DNA from: Arenimonas terrae
GTDB taxonomy: Bacteria; Pseudomonadota; Gammaproteobacteria; Xanthomonadales; Xanthomonadaceae
Assembly: GCF_006265115.1 (NCBI RefSeq)
Contig: NZ_SMDR01000004.1
Coordinates: 44,599 to 108,598, forward strand
Reading direction: 5' to 3'
DNA: 64,000 nt
Of the stretch, positions 1 to 8,668 are shown in pieces. A model generated the notes under the pieces. It was given only the letters and a program-made list of their open reading frames with translations. It ran no database searches and was not told the origin of the DNA. Within the stretch, counting starts at the first letter, position 1. Each line of letters begins with the position of its first letter. Position numbers and translations under genes: made by a program.

Positions 1-1378
1 CGGTGCTCGAGGCCGCGGTGGCGATCGGCAGGAAACCCGCCGCCGTCACCAGGGTGCCGGTCAGCATCGGGAAGGCCGTGGACCGGTAGGCGAAGGCCGC
101 CGCCTTCATGCGGTCGTAGCCCTGCTCCATCTTCACCGCCATCATCTCGACGGCGATGATCGCGTCGTCCACCAGCAGGCCAAGCCCCAGCACCAGGGCG
201 CCGAGCGAGATCTTGTGCAGGCCGATGCCGAAGTAGTGCATCGCCGCGAAGGTCATGGCCAGCACCAGCGGGATCGACAGCGCCACCACCAGGCCGGTGC
301 GGAAACCCAGCGAGAAAAAGCTGACCAGCAGCACGATCACCACGGCTTCGGTGAGCACGCGCACGAACTCGGCGACCGAACTGCGCACCGCCTTGGGCTG
401 GTCGGACACCTTCTGCAGGGTCATGCCGACCGGCAGGGTTTCCTGCAGGCGGGCGAAATCCTCGTCCAGCACCTCGCCCAGCCGGATGATGTCGCCGCCG
501 GCGCGCATGGCCACGGCGATGCCGATGGCGTTTTCGCCCATGAAGCGCATGCGCGGCGCGGCCGGATCGGCGAAGCCGCGGCGGATCTCGGCGACGTCGC
601 CCAGGCGGAAGCTGCGGTCGCCGACCCGGATCGGGAAGTCGCGGATCTCCTCGACGCTGTCGAAGCGGCCCGACACCCGCAGCTGCACGCGGTCGGTGCC
701 GGTCTCGAAGAAGCTCGCCGGCGCGATCGCGTTCTGTTCGTCCATCGCCTGCTGCACGACGGCCAGCGGCACGCCCAGCGTGGCCAGCTTGGTGTTCGAC
801 AGTTCGATCCAGATCTTCTCGTCCTGCAGGCCGATCAGCTCGATCTTGCCGACGTCCGGCAGCCGGTGCAGCTCCAGCTCGATGCGCTCGGCGTAATCCT
901 TGAGCGTGGCGTAGTCGAACCCGTCGCCCTGCAGCGCGTAGATGTTGCCGAAGGTGTCGCCGAACTCGTCGTTGAAGTAGGGCCCGACCACGCCCTGGGG
1001 CAGGTTCTGGCGGATGTCGCCGACCTTCTTGCGCACGTCGTACCAGAGCTGCGGCAGTTCCCGCGACACCAGCGAATCACGCGCGACCAGCATCACCAGC
1101 GATTCGCCCGGACGCGAGTAGGAGCGCACGAACTCGTAGCGCCCGGTCTCCATCACCTCCTTTTCGATGCGGTCGGTGACCTGGCGCGCCACTTCCTCGG
1201 CGGTCGCGCCCGGCCAGAAGGTCCGCACCACCATCACCTTGAAGGTGAAGGGCGGATCCTCGGACTGGCCCAGGCGCTGGTAGCTGAAGAAGCCGACGAA
1301 GGCGAGCACCAGCATCGCGTACAGCACCAGCGGCCGGTTGCGCAGCGCCCACTCGGACAGGTTGAAATCGGAGGCCAT
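1..1378 (-). CDS. RND efflux permease, N-terminal part (cut by window start)
   Basis: Inner-membrane RND (AcrB/HAE-1 type) proton-driven efflux permease. The first ~459 residues are present and the gene runs off the window start. The protein opens with MASDFNLSEWALRNRP and a first membrane segment (LVLYAMLVLAFVGFF), followed by the porter-domain motif GQSEDPPF. Near the end of the visible part is the TM4-type motif LGLLVDDAIIAVE, with the paired Asp residues typical of the proton relay. The ATG lies 12 bases after the stop of the adaptor gene, so the two form an operon read leftwards. Substrate is unknown. TolC, encoded at 4.1 kb, could be the outer-membrane partner (inference). Confidence 0.93.
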   Translation of the reverse strand, partial: MASDFNLSEWALRNRPLVLYAMLVLAFVGFFSYQRLGQSEDPPFTFKVMVVRTFWPGATAEEVARQVTDRIEKEVMETGRYEFVRSYSRPGESLVMLVARDSLVSRELPQLWYDVRKKVGDIRQNLPQGVVGPYFNDEFGDTFGNIYALQGDGFDYATLKDYAERIELELHRLPDVGKIELIGLQDEKIWIELSNTKLATLGVPLAVVQQAMDEQNAIAPASFFETGTDRVQLRVSGRFDSVEEIRDFPIRVGDRSFRLGDVAEIRRGFADPAAPRMRFMGENAIGIAVAMRAGGDIIRLGEVLDEDFARLQETLPVGMTLQKVSDQPKAVRSSVAEFVRVLTEAVVIVLLVSFFSLGFRTGLVVALSIPLVLAMTFAAMHYFGIGLHKISLGALVLGLGLLVDDAIIAVEMMAVKMEQGYDRMKAAAFAYRSTAFPMLTGTLVTAAGFLPIATAASST

Positions 1379-1390
1379 GGCGTCCGGTCC

Positions 1391-2524
1391 TCAGCGCGCG
1401 TCGGCGGCGGCAGGGGCGGGTGCGGCGGCGGCCAGCGCGACCGGCCGGTTCTCGCGATCGATCGGCTTGATGCGCTGGCCTTCCAGCAACAGGTGCACGC
1501 CCGCGGCGACCACCCACTCGCCCGGCTCGAGCCCGGCGAGCACAGGCACCGCCGTTTCGCCGTAGGGGCCGACCTTGACCACGCGCAGGCTCACCTTCGC
1601 GCTGGCCGGGTCCACGACCCACAGCGCGGGCTGGCCGTCCTTTTCATGCAGGGCCGACAGTGGCACCGCCAGGGCCTGGCTGTCGTCGGCGAGCGCATAG
1701 ACGCGCGCGCTCTGGCCGATCTCGGCGCGACCGGCGCCGGCATCGAAGCTCACGCGCGCGGCGAAAGTGCGCGCCTGCGGGTCGGCCGCCGGCGCGATCT
1801 CGCGCAGCTTGCCGGGGAAACGCTTGCCGGGCGCCGACCACAACTCGACCAGCAGTTCGCGGCCCGGCACGAAATCCGCCGCGCTCTGCTCGGGCACGCT
1901 GATGGCGACTTCGCGCTCGCCGTCCTCGGCCAGCACGAACACGGTCTGGCCCGCGGCCACCACCTGACCGGCCTCGGCCAGGCGCTGCGCGATCACGCCG
2001 CTCTTGGGCGCGCGCAGTACCGCATAGGTCGCCTGGTTGCCGGACACGGCGGCCTGCGCCTTGGCCTGGCGCACCCGCGCCTGCGCGGCCTGCTGGGCCG
2101 ACACGCGGGCGTCGTAGAGGGAGCGGCTGACCAGCTGGCGTTCGAGCAGGCTCTTGTAGCGCTCGAGTTCGGAGTCGGCGAGCGCGAGGTCGGACTCGGC
2201 CGAGGCCAGCTGCGCGCGCGCGGCCTCGAGCTGCAGACCGACATCGGCCGCATCGAGTTCGGCCAGGGCCTGGCCGGCCTTCACCCGGTCGCCGACGTCG
2301 ACCATGCGGCGGCTGATCTTGCCGCCGATGCGGAAGGCCAGGGCCGGTTCATGCTGGGCGCGCACCTCGCCCGGATAGGCGCTGGCGGCTGCGCCCGCGG
2401 CCCCGGGCTGTACCACCATGGCCGGACGGGCCGGGCCTTCTTGGGGTTCGTCCTTGCCGCAGGCCACGAGGGCCAGCAGGCCGACCATCAGGAAAATCCG
2501 GGGAATCATGCGTGCGGCGCTCAT
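1391..2524 (-). CDS. RND efflux periplasmic adaptor lipoprotein (MFP)
   Basis: Membrane-fusion/adaptor subunit of an RND tripartite pump, 377 aa. The N-terminus MIPRIFLMVGLLALVACGKDE has a lipobox (LVAC), so it is probably a lipid-anchored periplasmic protein. Next come a biotinyl-lipoyl-like half (ISRRMVDVGDRVKAGQ), an alpha-helical hairpin rich in Ala, Glu and Arg (about residues 80-150), the second lipoyl half (RAPKSGVIAQRLAEAGQVV) and beta-barrel and membrane-proximal domains. It is first in an operon with the permease and divergent from a TetR regulator. The predicted leftward promoter places the transcript start about 25 bases before this ATG. An alternative start at Met6 (2509) cannot be excluded. 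Confidence 0.93.
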   Translation of the reverse strand: MSAARMIPRIFLMVGLLALVACGKDEPQEGPARPAMVVQPGAAGAAASAYPGEVRAQHEPALAFRIGGKISRRMVDVGDRVKAGQALAELDAADVGLQLEAARAQLASAESDLALADSELERYKSLLERQLVSRSLYDARVSAQQAAQARVRQAKAQAAVSGNQATYAVLRAPKSGVIAQRLAEAGQVVAAGQTVFVLAEDGEREVAISVPEQSAADFVPGRELLVELWSAPGKRFPGKLREIAPAADPQARTFAARVSFDAGAGRAEIGQSARVYALADDSQALAVPLSALHEKDGQPALWVVDPASAKVSLRVVKVGPYGETAVPVLAGLEPGEWVVAAGVHLLLEGQRIKPIDRENRPVALAAAAPAPAAADAR

Positions 2525-2538
2525 CGGAGGGTCATCTA

Positions 2539-2589
2539 ATTATTGAACCGGGGGTATACTATCTTTACAATACCGCCGAGTTCAATAAT
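2539..2589. promoter_or_regulatory. Divergent face-to-face promoters / operator between efflux operon and tetR
   Basis: A perfect 10-bp inverted repeat, ATTATTGAAC (2539-2548) and GTTCAATAAT (2580-2589), is separated by 31 bp. Each arm contains TTGAAC, which fits a -35 box. Rightward: TTGAAC 2543-2548, 17 bp, TACAAT 2566-2571. Leftward: TTGAAC (complement of 2580-2585), 18 bp, TAGTAT (complement of 2556-2561). The promoters overlap, so one TetR dimer bound in the centre could shut both. The island is strikingly AT-rich against its surroundings. Promoter assignment is by eye. Confidence 0.6.
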
Positions 2590-2599
2590 ATTTTTCGCC

Positions 2600-3241
2600 A
2601 TGAGCCTGACCGCCAAGACCCCCTCCCCCGGCCGCCCCAAGGACCTGGAAAAGCGCGCCGCCATCCTCGAGGCGGCCAAGCTGCTGTTCCCGGCCCGTGG
2701 CTATGACGGCGTCAGCATGGACGCCATCGCCCAGGCCGCGGGCGTGTCCAAGCTCACCGTTTACAGCCACTTCCAGGACAAGGACACCTTGTTCATCGAG
2801 GCCGTGCAGGCGCGCTGCGAGGAACTGCTGCCTTCGGACCTGTTCGTGCCGCGTTTCGAAGGTCCGGTGCGCGCGCACCTGCTGCGGATCGCCCACGCCT
2901 TCTTCCGCCTGATCACCAGCGACGAGGCGATCTCGATCCATCGCATGATGTCGGCCCGCACCGCCGACGACTCGCACCTGCCGCGGCTGTTCTGGGAAGC
3001 CGGGCCGAAGCGGGTGCAGGAGGCGCTCACCGCCTTCCTGCAGGCCGAACACGCGGCCGGCGAACTGCACGTGCCGGACTGCGCGCTCGCCGCCTCCCAG
3101 TTCTTCAGCCTGCTCAAGGGCGAATGCCATGCGCGCCTGCTCTGCGGTCTGCAGGACCACTTCCCCCAGGCCCAGATCGACCGCCACGTCGAAGCGACCG
3201 TGGACCTGTTCCTGCGCGCCTACGGCCCGGCCCGCCGATGA
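2600..3241 (+). CDS. TetR/AcrR-family transcriptional regulator
   Basis: DNA-binding repressor, 213 aa from the ATG at 2600 (MSLTAKTPSPGRPK). A longer in-frame ATG at 2543 lies inside the promoter, so I prefer 2600. The N-terminal TetR helix-turn-helix is clear: ILEAAKLLFPARGYDGVSMDAIAQAAGVSKLTVYSHFQDKD shows the canonical A..LF...G....(S/T)...IA..AGVS..T.Y.HF..K pattern, here quoted as a family pattern. The C-terminal ligand-binding helices are variable. It is divergent from the RND pump operon, the usual layout for a local efflux repressor (AcrR/MexL style). The predicted transcript start (about 2578) leaves a very short leader without an obvious Shine-Dalgarno. Confidence 0.93.
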   Translation: MSLTAKTPSPGRPKDLEKRAAILEAAKLLFPARGYDGVSMDAIAQAAGVSKLTVYSHFQDKDTLFIEAVQARCEELLPSDLFVPRFEGPVRAHLLRIAHAFFRLITSDEAISIHRMMSARTADDSHLPRLFWEAGPKRVQEALTAFLQAEHAAGELHVPDCALAASQFFSLLKGECHARLLCGLQDHFPQAQIDRHVEATVDLFLRAYGPARR

Positions 3242-3454
3242 GCCCTGAATGCCGGCCCACCCTGTCCTCGGTCGCGGTGACTAATGGCACTACGGCCGTA
3301 GTTCCGGGCCCCAGCATCCTGTCCATGCCCGGAATCGATCCGCGCAGGTCAACGGTTTCATGTCCCTTCCGTTACCAGACCGACCGCCCGACTACCGCCG
3401 GGCGCCGGCCGGGGCGTAAAATCACGACCCTTGCGATTCAAGGATTTAGCCGTC

Positions 3455-4108
3455 ATGCCCATTGATTTCCAGCAGGCCCGCTTTGCCATGGTCGAACAGC
3501 AGGTGCGTCCGTGGGACGTGCTCGACCCGCGCGTGCTCGAGACCCTGATGACTGTGCGCCGCGAGGACTTCGTGCCGGTGCGCCACCGCAAGCTTGCCTT
3601 CGCCGACCTGCCGCTGCCGCTGGAGCATGGCGAAGTGATGATGAAGCCGGTGGTCGAAGGCCGCCTGCTGCAGGCGCTCAACCTCGAGGCCAACGACGAG
3701 GTGCTGGAGATCGGCACCGGTTCGGGCTTCGTCACCGCCTGCCTGGCGATGCTGGCGCGCGAAGTTGTCAGCATCGACCGCCACGCCGATTTCATCGAGC
3801 GAACCCGCGCCCGCCTGGTGGCGGACAACGTCACCAATGTCCGCCTGGAAACCGTGGACGCCTTCGCCTGGCAGCCCGGCCGCCAGTTCGACGCGATCTG
3901 CGTCACCGGCGCCGTCGCCACCGACCCGGAGCGTTTCGGCGCCTGGCTCAAGCCCGACGGCCGACTGTTCGTGATCCACGGCCAGTCGCCGGTGCAGGAA
4001 GCCCTGCGCATTACGCGACGCGGCGAGGGTTTCCACCGCGAAAGCCTGTTCGAGACCGACGTCCCCTATCTGCACGGTGCCGCCCCGGCGCCGCATTTCT
4101 CTTTCTGA
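3455..4108 (+). CDS. pcm: Protein-L-isoaspartate O-methyltransferase family protein
   Basis: SAM-dependent methyltransferase of the PCMT family, 217 aa from the ATG at 3455 (MPIDFQQARFAMVEQQ); an upstream in-frame ATG at 3431 lacks homology-like sequence. The SAM-binding motif I is EVLEIGTGSGFVTACLA, followed by an acidic strand-2 end (VSIDR). The family repairs isoaspartyl residues in aged proteins. Members in the pcm-tolC-waaA neighbourhood are shorter and diverged from E. coli Pcm, so the exact substrate is uncertain. It lies 22 bases upstream of tolC on the same strand and is probably cotranscribed with it. Confidence 0.85.
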   Translation: MPIDFQQARFAMVEQQVRPWDVLDPRVLETLMTVRREDFVPVRHRKLAFADLPLPLEHGEVMMKPVVEGRLLQALNLEANDEVLEIGTGSGFVTACLAMLAREVVSIDRHADFIERTRARLVADNVTNVRLETVDAFAWQPGRQFDAICVTGAVATDPERFGAWLKPDGRLFVIHGQSPVQEALRITRRGEGFHRESLFETDVPYLHGAAPAPHFSF

Positions 4109-4130
4109 AAAGACACCAGGACCCTCCCCA

Positions 4131-5489
4131 ATGCGCCTGAGCCTCCGTCCCCTGACCTTCGCCATCCTGCTGGCCGGCACCACCGCCGGCACCGCCGGCG
4201 CCGCCGACCTGATGCAGGCCTACGAAATGGCGCGGCAGAGCGATCCGCAGCTCGCCGCCGCCGAATCGACCCGCCAGGCCATCGGCGAAAATGTCGTGCA
4301 GAGCCGCGCGCGCCTGCTGCCCAACATCACCGGCTCGGCCAGCCTGACCGACAGCCGCACCCGCGGCGAAGACCTGTACAGCCGCGGCCGCAGCTACGGC
4401 CTGAACCTCAGCCAGTCGCTCTACGACCACGGCAACTACACCAGCCTCAGCGCCGCCCGCCTGCGCCGCGACCAGGCCGACGCCGACTACAAGGCCGCCG
4501 CCGACAACCTGGTGGTGCGCGTCGCCGACGCCTACTTCAACGTGCTGACCGCGATCGAAACGCTGGCGTCCTCGCGCGCCGAAGAACGTTCGGTCAAGCG
4601 CCAGCTCGACCAGGCCGAGAAGCGCCTCGAAGTCGGCCTGGCGCCGATCACCGACGTGCACGAAGCCCGCGCCCGCTACGACACGGCCCGCGCCAACGCC
4701 ATCGCCGCCGCCACCGCGCTCGACGACAGCCGCGAAGCCCTGGCCGAGATCACCGGCGAGCCGCTCGAGAACCTGCGCGGCCTGTCGCCGGACTACAAGC
4801 CGGTGAACACCGAGGAACTGGCCGGCCAGGACTGGGTCGCGATCGCGACCGAGCGCAACCCGACCCTGCTCTCGCGCGAGCTGGCCCTGGCGGCCGCCGA
4901 GCGCGACATCGCCACCGCGCGTTCCGGCCACCTGCCGTCGCTGGGCCTGACCGCCTCGATCGGCGACGAAGCCGGCTGGCAGAACCAGTTCCCGGGCGGC
5001 CCGAACACCTCCGGCGGCGGCAGCACCGTCGGCGTCACGCTGAGCGTGCCGATCTTCAACGGCTTCGCCACCCAGTCGGGCGTGCGCCAGGCCGTCGACT
5101 ACCGCGACGTCGCCGCCGACCAGCTCGAGCAGCAGCGCCGCGCCGTCGTGCGCCAGACCCGCAACGCCCAGCGTTCGCTCTCCGCCGGCGAAGCCGAAGT
5201 CGAAGCCCGCCGCCTGTCGGTGGTTTCGGCGCAGGCCGCCTACGAGGCCAGCGAAGCCGGCCTGGAAGTCGGCACCCGCACCATCGTCGACGTGCTGATC
5301 AGCCAGCAGGCGCTGTTCCAGGCCCAGCGCGAGTACGCGCGTTCGCGCCACGCCTTCCTGGTCAACACCCTGCGCCTGAAGCAGGCCGCCGGCACCATCG
5401 AGCTGGAAGACCTGCAGGAAGTGAACGCCGTGCTGGTCGCCGACGCCGAGGCCTCGCTGGCCGCGGACGCCAACGGTACCGCCGAATAA
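4131..5489 (+). CDS. tolC: TolC-family outer membrane efflux channel
   Basis: Outer-membrane channel of tripartite efflux pumps and type I secretion, 452 aa from the ATG at 4131. A Sec signal peptide (MRLSLRPLTFAILLAGTTAG...AGAA) precedes mature ADLMQAYEMARQSDPQLAAA, a typical OEP/TolC start. Two OEP repeats follow, with long Ala/Glu/Arg-rich helices, and the tail contains the TolC-like VGTRTIVDVLISQQALFQAQREYA. It follows pcm and converges on waaA with only 22 bases between, where a GC-rich hairpin (CGGCGCGC...GCGCGCCG, about 5499-5521) could terminate either transcript. Two RND pumps in this window could use it. Confidence 0.95.
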   Translation: MRLSLRPLTFAILLAGTTAGTAGAADLMQAYEMARQSDPQLAAAESTRQAIGENVVQSRARLLPNITGSASLTDSRTRGEDLYSRGRSYGLNLSQSLYDHGNYTSLSAARLRRDQADADYKAAADNLVVRVADAYFNVLTAIETLASSRAEERSVKRQLDQAEKRLEVGLAPITDVHEARARYDTARANAIAAATALDDSREALAEITGEPLENLRGLSPDYKPVNTEELAGQDWVAIATERNPTLLSRELALAAAERDIATARSGHLPSLGLTASIGDEAGWQNQFPGGPNTSGGGSTVGVTLSVPIFNGFATQSGVRQAVDYRDVAADQLEQQRRAVVRQTRNAQRSLSAGEAEVEARRLSVVSAQAAYEASEAGLEVGTRTIVDVLISQQALFQAQREYARSRHAFLVNTLRLKQAAGTIELEDLQEVNAVLVADAEASLAADANGTAE

Positions 5490-5511
5490 GCCCGCGAACC
5501 CGGCGCGCCGC

Positions 5512-6816
5512 TCAGGCGCGCCGGCCCTGCAGCACCTCATCCACCAGGTCCAGCGTCCGCGCCAGCGCGCCGGACAGCTCCGCGACCTGGGCCCGGCCCG
5601 CCGCGCCCATCGCGGCACGGCGCGCCGGGTCCGCCATCAGCGCCAGCACCGCGTCGGCCATCGCCACCGCATCGGCGGTCTGCACCAGCGCATCGGCCTG
5701 GCGCAGGCGCCGGGTGACTTCGGCGAAATTGAAGGTGTGCGGCCCGACCACGCTGGGCACGCCCAGCGCCGCCGGTTCCAGCACGTTGTGGCCGCCGACG
5801 TCGCAGAGGCTGCCGCCGACGAAGGCGACATCGGCCGCGGCGAAGAAACCCAGCAGTTCGCCCATCGTGTCGATCACGAAGACCTGGGTGTCAGGCGCCG
5901 GCACGCCGTCGGCGCGTCGCGTGCGCACCGAGAACGCCAGCGCGCGCGCGGCATCGGCGACCGGCGCGAAGCGCTCCGGATGCCGCGGCGCCCACAGCAG
6001 CAGGCCGTCGGGATGGCGCGCCAGGAACTTCGCGTGGGCGTCGAGCACCGCCTCCTCCTCGGGCGGATGCGTGCTGGCGGCGATCCACACCGGCCGCGCC
6101 CCGCCCCAGGCCTTGCGGCAGACCGCGGCCTGTTCCGCCAACCCCTCGGGCACCGCGAGGTCGTACTTGAGGTTGCCGGTGACGACGGTGCGCGCCGGGT
6201 CTGCGCCGATGCGCGCCAGGCGCTCGGCGTCGGCCGACGACTGCGCCGCGACCAGGCGCACCGCCCGCATCGCCAGCCTCGCCAGCGCCCGCACCGGCAG
6301 GTAGCCGCGCAGTGAACGCTGCGACAGCCGCGCATTCACCATCATCAGGGGAATGCCGCGGCGGCCGCATTCGACGTAGAGATTGAGCCAGATCTCGGTC
6401 TCGACGATCACCGCCAGCGCCGGCTTCGCGCGGTCGAGGAAGCGCCGAACCATGCTGCCCAGGTCGTAGGGCAGGTAGACGTGATGCACGCGCTCGCCCC
6501 AGAGCGCACGCACACGCTCGGAGCCCGTCGGGGTGATGGTGGTGACCAGCAGCGGCCGGTCCGGATACTTCGCCAGCAGGCCGTCCACCAAAGGCCGCGC
6601 CGCCAGCACTTCGCCGACCGATACCGCATGCACCCAGATCGTGCCCTCGGGCAGGGCCTGGTCGCCGAGCCAGGCGTAGCGCTCGTTCCAGCGGTGCAGG
6701 TATTCGCGCTGGCGCAGGCCGCGCCAGATCAGGTGGTAGAGGGTGACCGGGAAGGCGATGTGCAGGACCAGGGAGTACAGGCCCAACATCAACCGCTGCC
6801 CGAAGGTGAGATGCAT
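5512..6816 (-). CDS. waaA: 3-deoxy-D-manno-octulosonic acid (Kdo) transferase
   Basis: Transfers Kdo from CMP-Kdo to lipid IVA at the cytoplasmic face of the inner membrane, an essential LPS core step; 434 aa. A single N-terminal membrane anchor (LMLGLYSLVLHIAFPVTLYHL) precedes two Rossmann lobes. Diagnostic motifs are TIWVHAVSVGEV (with the catalytic-region Glu), ETEIWLNLY, VTGNLKYD and the C-terminal GGHNVLEPAALGVP. Length matches the family (about 425). It is convergent with tolC and divergent from the acyltransferase at 6871, with a 54-bp shared upstream gap. Confidence 0.96.
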   Translation of the reverse strand: MHLTFGQRLMLGLYSLVLHIAFPVTLYHLIWRGLRQREYLHRWNERYAWLGDQALPEGTIWVHAVSVGEVLAARPLVDGLLAKYPDRPLLVTTITPTGSERVRALWGERVHHVYLPYDLGSMVRRFLDRAKPALAVIVETEIWLNLYVECGRRGIPLMMVNARLSQRSLRGYLPVRALARLAMRAVRLVAAQSSADAERLARIGADPARTVVTGNLKYDLAVPEGLAEQAAVCRKAWGGARPVWIAASTHPPEEEAVLDAHAKFLARHPDGLLLWAPRHPERFAPVADAARALAFSVRTRRADGVPAPDTQVFVIDTMGELLGFFAAADVAFVGGSLCDVGGHNVLEPAALGVPSVVGPHTFNFAEVTRRLRQADALVQTADAVAMADAVLALMADPARRAAMGAAGRAQVAELSGALARTLDLVDEVLQGRRA

Positions 6817-6870
6817 GGGCGAAGGATACCCGAGCTCCCGCCGGGACGGCGCCGGCTAGAATGGCGCGGC

Positions 6871-7782
6871 ATGAGCGAGACCCCGCCCCCGCCACCGCTG
6901 TCCCCGCGCAACTGGCCGACCTGGCTGCTGGTTGGCCTGGGCTGGACGGTGGCGCGCTGGCCCTGGTGGCTGCAGCGCGCCGCGGGGCCGGTGCTGGGCC
7001 GCGCGCTGCTGCACGTGGCCGGCGGCCGCCGGCGCGTCGCCGAGGCCAACCTGGCCCTGTGTTTTCCCGAACTCGACGACCGCGCGCGCCGGAACCTGCT
7101 GCGCGCCAACTTCGAATCGCTGGGCCTGGGCCTGTTCGAATTCCTGCGCGCCTGGTGGGGCCGGCTGGCGCCGGTGGACCGCGGCTTCGAGATCACCGGC
7201 CTCGAGCACCTGCGCGCCGCGCAGGCCGGCGGACGCGGTGTGATCCTGGTGTCGGCGCACTTCACCACGCTGGAGGTCTGCCTGCGCCTGCTCTGCCAGC
7301 ACGTGGCCCTGGGCGCGATGTACCGCCCGCACGAACAGCCGGCGATGGAATGGGCGGTCAAGCGCGGCCGCCTGCGCCACGCCCGCGCCATGTTCGCGCG
7401 CGACGAGCTGCGGCCGGCGGTGCGCCACCTCAAGCAGGGCGGCGTGCTGTGGTTCGCGCCGGACCAGGAGACGCGCCGCGGCGAGAGCGTGTTCGTGCCC
7501 TTCTTCGGCCAGCCCGCCTGGAGCCTGACCTCGACCCACCAGCTGGCGCGGCTGGGCAACGCGGCGGTGCTGCCGCTCTTCCACGAACGCCTGCCGGACG
7601 GCCGCTACCGCATCGAAGTGCTGCCGCCGCTGGACGACTTCCCGACCCGCGACGCCACCGCCGACACCGCGCGCATCATGGCCACGCTCGAGGGCCTGAT
7701 CCGCCGCCGCCCCGAGCAGTACCTGTGGCTGCACCAGCGCTTCAAGCGCCAGCCCGACGGCAGCCGCCGCCGTTACGACTGA
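6871..7782 (+). CDS. Lipid A biosynthesis acyltransferase (LpxL/HtrB-like), paralogue 1
   Basis: Late acyltransferase of lipid A, 303 aa, inner membrane. It has an N-terminal hydrophobic segment (WLLVGLGWTVARWPWWL), the HX4(D/E) catalytic motif in SAHFTTLEV, the EANLALCFPE region typical of LpxL/LpxM, and a C-terminal PEQYLWLHQRFKRQPDG block. It adds a secondary acyl chain to Kdo2-lipid IVA, consistent with lying divergently beside waaA. Its stop (TGA, 7780-7782) directly abuts the stop of the oppositely oriented paralogue, the two forming the palindrome TGATCA. Which acyl position it serves cannot be told. Confidence 0.92.
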   Translation: MSETPPPPPLSPRNWPTWLLVGLGWTVARWPWWLQRAAGPVLGRALLHVAGGRRRVAEANLALCFPELDDRARRNLLRANFESLGLGLFEFLRAWWGRLAPVDRGFEITGLEHLRAAQAGGRGVILVSAHFTTLEVCLRLLCQHVALGAMYRPHEQPAMEWAVKRGRLRHARAMFARDELRPAVRHLKQGGVLWFAPDQETRRGESVFVPFFGQPAWSLTSTHQLARLGNAAVLPLFHERLPDGRYRIEVLPPLDDFPTRDATADTARIMATLEGLIRRRPEQYLWLHQRFKRQPDGSRRRYD

Positions 7783-8667
7783 TCAGTACACCGGCGGTTC
7801 GCCCGGCGGCCGCGTCTTGAAGCGGCGGTGCGCCCACAGGTACTGCTCCGGGCATTCGCGCACCACGGTTTCCAGTTCGGCCATGTAGCGCGCCGCGTCC
7901 TGCACGGGATCGCCGCTGGGCCAGCCCGTCCAGGTCGGCTCGATGCGGAGCCGGTAGCGGCCATCGGCCCCGCGCCGGTACCAGAACGGCAGCAGCACCG
8001 CGCCGGCGCGCCGCACCAGGTCGGGCGTGGCGGTGAGCGTCGCGGCGGGCACGCCGAAGAAGGGCACGAAGGCGTTCTGGTAGGTGAAGTTCTGGTCGGC
8101 CGAATACACCACCGGCTGGCCGTCCATCAGGTTTCGCAGCAGTGCGCGCACGTCCTTCTTGCCGATGGTCGGGCCGTAGACCGCGGCGCGCGCGCGGTCG
8201 AACCAGGCTTCCAGGCAGGCGTTGTTGTGCCGGCGCACCACCACGCGCACCTCGCGGCCCAGCGCCTGCGACAGCAGCCGCACGGCCAGCTCGGTGTGGG
8301 TGAAGTGGCCGCACATCAGCAGCACGCCCTGGCCGCGCGCCAGCGCCGCGCGCAGGTGCTCCAGGCCTTCGACGTCCGCCAGCCCGGCCAGCACCCGCGG
8401 TGGCGCGAACCAGGCGCGCACCAGCTCGAGCGCGCCCACCACGGTGTTGACGACGCTGGCCCGGGCCAGGCTTCGCTGCGCCGCCGGATGGAGCGCCGGA
8501 AAACACAGCGCGACATTGATGCCGGCGATGCGCCGCCGCGACGCCAGCAGCGGCCAGCACAGCCAGGCCAGGCCGCGGCCGAGGGCGAGCAGCGCCGGCT
8601 GCGGCAACCGCGCCAGCACGCGTGCGAGCAGGTCGAGCGGGGCCAGGAAAAAACAGCGCGCCGCCAT
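7783..8667 (-). CDS. Lipid A biosynthesis acyltransferase-like protein, paralogue 2
   Basis: 294-aa LpxL/HtrB superfamily acyltransferase. It keeps the HX4E motif (MCGHFTHTELAVRL), the GINVALCFP block and the C-terminal CPEQYLWAHRRFKTRPPGE motif. It is clearly paralogous to the neighbour at 6871 but diverged. It is last in a leftward operon (Zn-finger protein, GT4 glycosyltransferase, O-antigen ligase, this gene); its ATG lies one base after the stop of the ligase gene. The operon suggests a role in LPS or another acylated envelope glycolipid, which is inference. Confidence 0.9.
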   Translation of the reverse strand: MAARCFFLAPLDLLARVLARLPQPALLALGRGLAWLCWPLLASRRRIAGINVALCFPALHPAAQRSLARASVVNTVVGALELVRAWFAPPRVLAGLADVEGLEHLRAALARGQGVLLMCGHFTHTELAVRLLSQALGREVRVVVRRHNNACLEAWFDRARAAVYGPTIGKKDVRALLRNLMDGQPVVYSADQNFTYQNAFVPFFGVPAATLTATPDLVRRAGAVLLPFWYRRGADGRYRLRIEPTWTGWPSGDPVQDAARYMAELETVVRECPEQYLWAHRRFKTRPPGEPPVY

Positions 8668-8668
8668 T

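Noticed and set aside
7775..7790. TGATCA palindrome between convergent acyltransferase genes as a regulatory site
   Set aside because: It is just two abutting TGA stop codons on opposite strands.
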